Shown in pieces: positions 56,305-64,000 of a stretch of DNA of 64,000 nucleotides. Both the position numbers and the translations under genes were made by a program. How positions within the stretch are numbered: position 1 is the first letter of the stretch; the number at the start of each line of letters is the position of its first letter. Below the pieces are notes generated by a model, which saw only the letters and a list, made by a program, of their open reading frames with translations, was not told where the DNA came from and ran no database searches. This DNA is from Diospyros lotus (taxonomy: Eukaryota > Streptophyta > Magnoliopsida > Ericales > Ebenaceae), in NCBI RefSeq assembly GCF_014633365.1, contig NC_068347.1:14351655-14415654 (forward strand). The letters run 5' to 3'.

Positions 56305-59300
56305 TGTAACACCCAGTGTTACCGGTGTTAAGAGAATGAGAAAAAAAGTAAGAAAACTTTCAAAAATGCCCTTGAGAATGTGTTAGATCCTTGAGAATAT
56401 TAGTGCCCTATGAGGGGCATTCTGGTAATTTGGATAGTGAAGTCCAATAAAAAGAGTATTTTGGTAAATTGGAAATAATTCCTATGTGGAATTAAGTGAG
56501 TAAGTGAATTAAATCCCAATTTTGTATTTATGTGAAGATATATGGGATTAATAAATTTACAAAGGATATTTTGGTAATTTTGGAATTAATTCCATAGAGG
56601 AATTTAATTATGAAAAATTGAAAAAATTGTGGATATTCAATTATGTGGTAAGATAATTAATTTTCCCTGTATTGGAGAATAAATATGGTGATGCCACATG
56701 GATGGATAAGATTAGAACTTGGAAGCCAAGATTTGTGTCTTGGAGTGACACATGGCTTAATGTGGTCCAAGTTAAATAGAGAAGAATTAAATAAATGCAA
56801 AAAGAAATGATATTGGTCATTCTTGCATTAATGAGAGACATGATTATATGGATCAAGGAAAAATCCAAAAGAAAATGAGAAATTAATTGCCCATTAATGC
56901 TTTGGAAAATATGGGATTTATTTAAATGCATAAGTAAGGATTTATGTCTCTTATGTGATGGTTGGAAAATAGTCAAATTAAATTAATTGAAAATAAAAAG
57001 AAAATTTCCAAGTGATCCAATGGTTGTGCTTGAGTCTTGAAAAGAAAAAAATAATCCAATGGATAAGATTAATCAAGATAAAAAGCATGGATTGTACTTT
57101 CTCCTAGAGAGGAGACTTGTTTTTTTGAAATGAATGGTGGAGATTTAATTCTCCCAAAGCACATGGATTGTGCTTTTAATGAATGGTGGAGATCCATTCT
57201 TGAAAATGGGAAAGAGTAGTATTTAAGGGCAAGTGAGGAGGACTTGTGTAACGTCCCGCTCCCACTTACGGGTGTTACTCGTGAACAATCGCCCGAATTG
57301 TCCACCTGCTCGGCCTTTGGCGAATGATGGACCATATTTCAAGACGAAACGCCCTAGGTGGGAACTAGGCTCGTCCTTCTCTTCGCAGAATCCTGAATCC
57401 CAGGATTCACTAGCAGAATTGGGCTTTAGCCACACCGCATTGGCTATAAAGAAAATCTCATTCCGATGCCCAATCGCCATTTTCTCAATTAATTTTAATT
57501 CTTTTCCCATTCAAGAATTTTTACCGGGCTCCACAAAATCACCATTTAAATCAATCAATTGATTGATTTCCAAATTTGGAGGAAAAACTCAAATATTCAA
57601 TTTTCTAAAATTTCGGCATTTTCTCAAAAAATGCCCGAAAAATTCATATATTTTGAAAATTCCTCCGGGGCCCAAAATCAATTTAGAAATGTCCATTAAT
57701 TTCCCAAAATTCCAAATTTTTAAAAAAATTTGGCCGGCGAGGCCCACTGGCGCGCCCGGGCCCACCCGGGGCCCTGCTGGGGATTGGCCGTGCATGCCAC
57801 GCGCCCGGCCTCTCGCACGCTGCCGCCCGCCCCTGCGCGCGGGGCTGCTGCTTGCTACCCCTTTCACTTCTCTTTTTTTTTTTTTTTCTTTGGGCTATAA
57901 AACCCCAAATTTCCAAAAAAATAAACACCCTCAATTTGCCTCAAATCCTTCACTTAACTCCTTTCAAAGCCTCATTTCATAAATAAAATCTCTCTTATTT
58001 TTATTTATTACAATATACTTCAACATCTCAAAAAAAAAATAAAACTTCACCAAAGCTTAGGCTTCAACATGCCATAGGCCATAATCCAATACCTCATTTC
58101 TAAATGGAAACATACATTCCCCAATATAAAATACACATATGCTCTTGGGCTTTAACAAGCCATCACCATACAAATGAAATTACATCTCATAAATTAAACA
58201 TAATAAGATAGGCTTCCATAAGTCATAACATGCACTTGAATCTTCTTTCCATTCTTCCACATGCCATTCCACCATTTCCTTTACTTTACCATGCTTTCAC
58301 AATCTACATGTGAGGGTAAAAACCTCATGAGCTATTAAGCTCAATAAGGGTGCAATGCCAAATAAATATGAACATAACAAGTTATATGATGCCAAAAGCA
58401 TGCAAGTGTGGCTAGGTTTCTTTGCCCTCACAACCCTCCAAGGTTAGAGGCATCAACCCACCATTTCAATCATGTTCTCAAACTAACCTATGGCCATAAG
58501 TCTCATGAACACAAAGAACATGCCAAATGCAACATATACATTTATGAAACATATTTAAAATCCATTGCAAGGCCACCCTCTCATGGGGCCATCCCTTACC
58601 TCTTCTTGAATAATTAAATCTTCACTTCAAGAGAGCTTCCAACATCACTTTCTCCCATCTAAAATGGCATTCCAAAAGAAATTTACTTTGCATACAAGCA
58701 TACTAAAATGAAGAGAAGAAAGAATAAAGCTTACCTTAACTTCTTCGTCTTTTTTTCTCCATTTCTTTCCTCCATGAGAGACTTCTTCCTATCTCTCTTC
58801 TTTCTTTCTTCTTCATTTCTACAAATGGCCAAAAGGGAGACAAGTCTCCCACACTTGCTCTTTTATACTAGTTTTCCCATATTTCAAGAATGCATCCTAG
58901 CCATTCACTAAATGCACCATCCATGTGCTTAAGGGAAAATTAATCTCAACCATTCATTTAAAACAAACAAGTCTCCTCTCTAAGAGAAAACACACCTTTA
59001 AATATGTTGGCAATCCATGTCATTTACTTTCTTTAAATCCCCACCATTGGATTTATTCTCTATTTCAAGAATGCATTTCAACCACTAGATCTCTTGAAAT
59101 TTCCATTTAATTCTCATTTACTTAATTAAACTATTTTCATATCCATTTTCAAGACTTAAATATAAGCCATTGGATATATCTCACCTTTTGAAGACTTGAT
59201 CCTAACCCTTGGATCATTTTAGTCTTCCAATACCAAAATTAGCCATTTTCTCATATATTTATTTTGACTAATTTCAACACATCACACTTGAGAGACATAA

Positions 59301-61730
59301 TTAATTTCCTTCCCATTTAATTTAATGGGGCTAATTTCCACCATCACATGAGAGACCACTTGAAAGACATAAATCCCTCATTTTCCATTTAAATAAATCA
59401 CACCATTTTTCAAGCATTAAGGGGTGACCATTTTTCCATTTTCCATTTCATTTATTTAATTCACCATAATTTCAAACATTAATGGTGACTATTTTCCCAT
59501 TTCATTTGGATTTTCTTTAATCCAACACCATAATGCCTCTCATTAAATGCTTGAAAGACCAATTATTCTTTCTTTTTGCATTTAATTAAATCATTCTCCA
59601 ACTCATAAATCCATATATATATATATACATGCTCCCACATTTCTAATATATATGATTCATCTCAAATTTCCAAGATTATGTCAAGTGTCACTCTAAGACA
59701 CAAACTTGGCTTCCAAATTCTTTATCTTGGTCATCTATGTGGCATTACCACATTAATTCACTAACTTAGGGAAAATTTAATTATTCTCCTCAAATAATTT
59801 AATATCAACCATTTTCCCTATTTCCAAAATTAATTTCCTTCATGGAATCACTTTAAAATTCCCTAATACTCTTTGTGAATTTATTAATCCCATATATCTC
59901 CACATAAATACCAAATTGTGATTTTTTATTCACTTACACTCCTAATTCCACATAGGAATTATTTTTAATTTATCAAAATACCCTTTATTGGATTTCTCTA
60001 TCCAAATTACCAAAATACCCTTCTCATGGGCATTCTCAATCTCAAGGATCATCACTTCCTCAAGGGCATTTTTGGAAGTTTACTTACTTCCTTTGCTGTT
60101 CTCTTAACACCGGTTACACCGGGTGTTACAACTTGTCTTCCTTTGGCCATTTGGAGAAAGAAATGAAAGAGAGAAAGAGAGAGAAAGAAGTCTCCTATGG
60201 AGGAAATAGTGAAGGAAGAAGAAGAAGTCAAGGTAAGTGCATTTTTCTTTTCTTTGTTTAGTGTTCTTGTATGCAAAGTAAGTGAGTTCTTGTTTGAATG
60301 CCATCTTAGATGGGAGAAAGTGATGATGGAAGCTCTCTTGAGATGAGGATTTAAAGCTTCAAATAGAAGAATGAGGTAAGGGATGGCCCCATGGGAGGGT
60401 GGCCATGCAATGTGTTGTAAGTATGTTTTATAATTGTATATGTTGCATTTGGCATGTTTTTTTATATTCATGAGACTTATGGCCATAGGTTAGTTTGGGA
60501 ATATGGTTGAAATGGTGGGTTGATGCCTCTAAGCTTGGTGGGTTGTGAGGGCAAAGAGACCTAGCCACACTTGCATGCATTTGGCATCATATAATCTTGT
60601 TATGTTCATATTTATTTTGCATTGCACCCTTATTGAGCTTAATAGCTCATGAGGTTTTTACCCTCACATATGGGTTGTGGAAGCATGAGAAAAATCAAGA
60701 CAAAGTGAAATGGCTTGTGGAAGCATGAAAATGAAGATTCAAGTATATTGCATGGCTTAGGGAAGCCTACCTTGTTGTGTTTGGTTTATGAGATGTAATT
60801 TTATTTGGTTGATAATGACTTGTTAAAGCCTAAGATCATGTATGTATTTTATATTTAGAATGCTTGAATTTATATGGAAATGAGATTATGGCTTATGGCA
60901 TGTTGAAGCCTAAGTTTTGGTGAAGTCTTATTTTTGGAATGTTATGGAAGCATCAAGAGTTTGGTTTAAGCCTTAATTGTGGAGTAATTGAGGCAAAATT
61001 TGAAGGAAAGTGAAGTATATTTATTTAGTTTAATTTCTGAAAAATTTGGGTTTGGAAGCCCAAATAAAAAAAAAAAAAAGAGAAAAGAAGTGAAGATGCA
61101 GTGGCATGACAGCAGGCAACATCTGCAGCAGGCTAGGGGCGCAGCTGGGCTGCGCGGGCACATGCGGTGGCGCGTTGGGCCATGTGGGCGCGCGGGGGCG
61201 CGCGCGGCGGGCGTGCGCAGCTGGTCCCTGGGGTGAGCCGCGGGCCCCGTCGGCCGAAATTTTTTAAAAAAATTCAAAAATTGGGAATTTTGGGGCAATT
61301 CCTAATTGGTTTTGGGCCCTAGAAGAATTTTCAAAATAAAGGAATTTTTCGTGCATTTTGAAAAATAATGCCAAAATTTTGAAAAATTAAAAATTTGAGT
61401 TTTTCCTCCAAAATTGGTAATCAATCAATGGTTTGATTTTAATGGTGATTTATGGCGCCCTGTAAAATTCTTGGATGGAAAAGAATTAAATATAAATAAG
61501 AAAATGGTGGTTGGGCATCTTCATGAGTTTTCTTTTTAACCGAATGCGGTGTGGTTGAAGCCCAATTCTGCTAGTGAATCTTGGGGTTGAGGGAAGGGAA
61601 GGACGAGCCTAATTCCCACCTAGGGCGTTTCGTCTTGAAACATGGTCCACCATTCACCAAAGCCCGGGCAGGTAGACAATTCGGGTAATTGTTCACGAGT
61701 AACAACCGTAAGTGGGAGCAGGTCATTACA
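56305..61730 (+). mobile_element. middle solo LTR of the nest
   Basis: It begins tgtaacacccagtg and ends caggtcattaca. Flanks ttctt (56300-56304) and ttctc (61731-61735) agree at four of five positions. Discounting 57247-60135 leaves about 2.5 kb. It is the same family as the solo LTRs at 24606 and 57247 but in the opposite direction. A TATA-like gtatttaagg lies at 57219-57228. The second part has a GC-rich block at 61090-61250. Confidence 0.8.
57247..60130 (-). mobile_element. inner solo LTR of the nest
   Basis: It begins tgtaacgtcccgctccc and ends ggtgttaca on the plus strand. The target duplication acttg is perfect (57242-57246 and 60131-60135). It is 2884 bp. On the minus strand a TATA box, tagtataaaagagc, lies at 58870-58857. 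It inserted, in inverted direction, into an LTR of its own family just downstream of that LTR's TATA box. A GC-rich block lies at 57730-57860. No coding sequence recognised. Confidence 0.9.
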
Positions 61731-61985
61731 TTCTCCCCCAAACTTGTTTATTGTGGGTGTTTTACCCTAAAACATTTATATTTGTTCTATCTAAAAGTGT
61801 TGTGAATTCATGTAAAATGGTTTTGTTGCATGCAAATGGTAATCGGTGACGGTTGGTTTTATGAGGGAGGTTCGTCCCTAAATGTTTTAAACTTGTGCAT
61901 TGCATTGCATTTTATAAAATGTTGTTTATATGATACATTAAATTGTGAAATGTGGCATTGTCTTGTGTTTTGTGGCTGGTATGGA

Positions 61986-62353
61986 ATGTCAGCCTAAGAT
62001 GTTGTCTGCATAGTGTAGCCATAATTTTTCAAGGGCGTGACAGAGTAATAGGGGTATCTTGTGCTTGTGTACATACCGGGATAGCCACCTTGGTTTTCGT
62101 GCCGGGTCGTTTGATCAGGGAAGTTGCACTAGGATGACTGGGTGGTCCATATTGTGTTGTTCATGAGGGATGTCAGTCTAGGATGTTGTCTGGATAGTGT
62201 AGTCATAATTCTTCAAGGGCGTGACGGAATAATAGGGGTATATTGTGCTGGTGAGTATGCTGGGATAGTTTCATTGGTTTTCGTGCCAAGTCGTTTGGTC
62301 AGGGAAGTTGCACTAGGATGACTAGGTGATCCATGTGAAATTTTGGAGTTGGG
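61986..62353 (+). repeat. 184-bp tandem duplication in the outer LTR
   Basis: Two copies start with atgtcag at 61986 and 62170. Each has tcaagggcgtgac and agggaagttgcactaggatg. They differ at roughly a tenth of positions. Confidence 0.8.
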
Positions 62354-63118
62354 ATTGTTTGGAGTTGGGATTGTGTGGTGGTTCCTGGATGCTTAGAGTG
62401 AGAACGTAATCTCCGATATAAATGTGGTGAGCCGGGTTCCTGCGTTGATATGACCCTCCTGGGTTGGGAGTTGGTAATGATTATTCCTGAGATGTTATTA
62501 GAGAGATGCGTTGACTTGCCCCTCTTAAACTAGAATCGCGTTGTGTCTATGTGTCGGTATGGTGGCATACCTTTTAGAGAGATTGCTTTTTTCCCGTGGT
62601 AGGGTCAAGCGCTTGAGATTCTCTTGGGCTAGGGCTTACTGGGTGTATTGGTTTATTTCATGTCTTAGATTCATTCATGAAAAATGTATTTTTGAACTCT
62701 TTTAGATGATTCATCATCTAATATGGACTTTGTCTCTGGAATATTCAAACGTTCTAGGTGAAGGCAACAGTGCGAAGGGAAAAGGGATTGCCAAGGAGTG
62801 ACGACGATTAGTGGATTGTTTACTTTATGTCGTTTTCAATTATGTTGTCAATTTTTGATGATATCATGTAAACGTTGGTTCGACTTTATATTATGAATAA
62901 AGTGGTTTCGATTGTGTCTATTAAGGTTTCGATCTAGCTTCCGCATTTGAGATAATGTAGCTGTCTTAGTTTATCGATGATTCATAGTTGATATATTGAG
63001 AAGGTGTAACGGGATCTTCAGGGATCGGTTTTTGTGATGGATTTTTTTTTTGAAAAAAAAAATATTCCTGGATTCTTACGTTACCTAACGTTCTGGAGAA
63101 GTGGAGTGTTACAATTTT

Positions 63119-64000
63119 TTTTTTTTTGCTTTAGTTTTTCTATTTGTTTCTGTTGTTTGTCCTATGTGGTGATGACGATGATGATGATTTGGTTGTGAAA
63201 ATAAAAAAATATTTTTTTATTTGATTGTGTGAGGAGTTTGGGATGCAGGCTTTTATAGAATATCAAGTTTATATGATGTAGTTAGGGAATGAAATTTACC
63301 CGCTAGTAAATGTAGTTGGAAAATGATTGAAGACGGTCTTGAGAAAGATGAAAATGTCTAAATATTACTTTGTTTGTAATTATTTTAATTTTGAAAATGA
63401 AAAATTTGTTATTTGAATGTAAATTTAGTCCTTGAAAAATTAGAATTTATGTAATTAATTTTATATTGTGAAATTTATGTAATGTAATTAATTTTATATT
63501 GTGTAATATATTTAAAAAGTTACCAAAATTCGGCCAAAAGTTTATGCGTGGGTTGAGTTTGGTCGAAAGTTTATGATTAGATCTATGGAGATACGGTCGT
63601 TGAATTCTATTGATTTTTGAGTATGTTGATGGGTGGGGATAAGGGTCTCAGATACTTGTCTTTGATCGTTGGAAATCACAGGCTTATCATACCAAATGTC
63701 AATACTATTTCCACTCTCTTGTCCTATCATACCAAATGTCAATATATATAGTTAAAGTAAAATTGGGAAATCTCAAAATCAAATGAGCTCATGAAAAGAA
63801 AACTATTTTAAGCTTTTTAAACGAAAATAGTGAGATTGTGATTCTATCAAAATTTAGAGTGAACTTAGAAACACTCTTTTAAATTTCATGAATTGTAACT
63901 TACATTACACAATATAAAATTAATTATATAACATAAAATCTCATGAATGATAATTTTTTAAATATATTACATAATATTAAATTAATTATATTACATAAAT
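63119..64000. other. AT-rich region with an inverted repeat, no genes
   Basis: No coding sequence recognised. Inverted segments occur at about 63425-63515 (taattaattttatattgtg) and 63905-63990 (cacaatataaaattaatta). They may be ends of a foldback or MITE-like element whose right edge lies near or past the window end. The sequence tatcataccaaatgtcaata occurs twice, near 63688 and 63726. Confidence 0.5.

Larger units (their letters stand above)
55096..63113 (+). mobile_element. outer solo LTR of a three-level nest
   Basis: It begins tgtaatacctcattttgc and ends gtggagtgttaca. The target duplication atttt is perfect (55091-55095 and 63114-63118). Discounting 56305-61735 leaves an LTR of about 2.6 kb in two parts (55096-56304 and 61736-63113). 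A TATA box, ctataaatag, at 56051-56060 gives plus orientation. The first part has a 55-bp tandem duplication (55412-55521) and four copies of cctcatgatgacgtt type (55695-55820). The second has a 184-bp duplication. Gypsy-like by its ends. Confidence 0.8.

Noticed and set aside
61731..61745. ttctcccccaaactt read on the minus strand as a polypurine tract next to an LTR
   Set aside because: The LTR at 56305-61730 has its own near-duplicate flanks (ttctt/ttctc), and the sequences on both sides join as one outer LTR with atttt duplications. The purine run is part of that outer LTR.

Overview
This window is plant nuclear DNA made almost entirely of nested transposable elements. Evidence for a plant, probably a eudicot: LTR retrotransposons with plant-type primer binding sites, Helitrons with CTAG ends, a CACTA element, MITEs, a captured fragment of a plasma-membrane H+-ATPase gene with a plant-style 98-bp intron, and one TIR-domain exon of the kind that starts TIR-NLR resistance genes (TIR-NLRs are largely absent from grasses). 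I see no intact host gene, tRNA, rRNA or CRISPR array.

Layout. 1-957 is copy 1 of a dispersed repeat. 958-23172 is a decayed, minus-strand Ty3/gypsy element of Athila-like type. Its internal region is broken by a Copia solo LTR (3120-4627) and a chromovirus-like solo LTR (5369-7268). Its 5' LTR is split by a Copia element (8534-19574) and a Helitron (19586-22801). The Copia element carries gag but no pol, and its gag is split by another gag-only gypsy element (11310-17951) that carries about thirty copies of a 47-bp repeat. 23173-27518 is the 5' part of a second minus-strand gypsy element, with a solo LTR inserted 13 bp from its LTR edge.

27519-30702 is AT-rich and without genes. 30703-33870 is copy 2 of the 1-957 repeat, enlarged by a MITE and a 2-kb insertion. 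34604-35847 is a hAT-like non-autonomous element. 36027-36501 is the frameshifted TIR exon. 37661-38928 is a small Helitron, and 40180-40795 is a truncated relative of it.

41212-48192 is a structurally complete but coding-dead minus-strand Copia element with a CACTA element in one LTR. 48240-54985 is bounded by inverted arms of about 0.8 kb. Between the arms lie a CACTA end and a Tourist-like MITE that was itself split by a Helitron. 55096-63113 is a set of three solo LTRs, one inside another, each with a target-site duplication. The end of the window is AT-rich.

No genes here work as a pathway. The biology is the order of insertions, the loss of pol from two parasitic elements, and gene-fragment capture by a Helitron. 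Boundaries given with target-site duplications were read base by base; lineage names (Athila, SIRE, Tat, chromovirus) are inferences from motifs.
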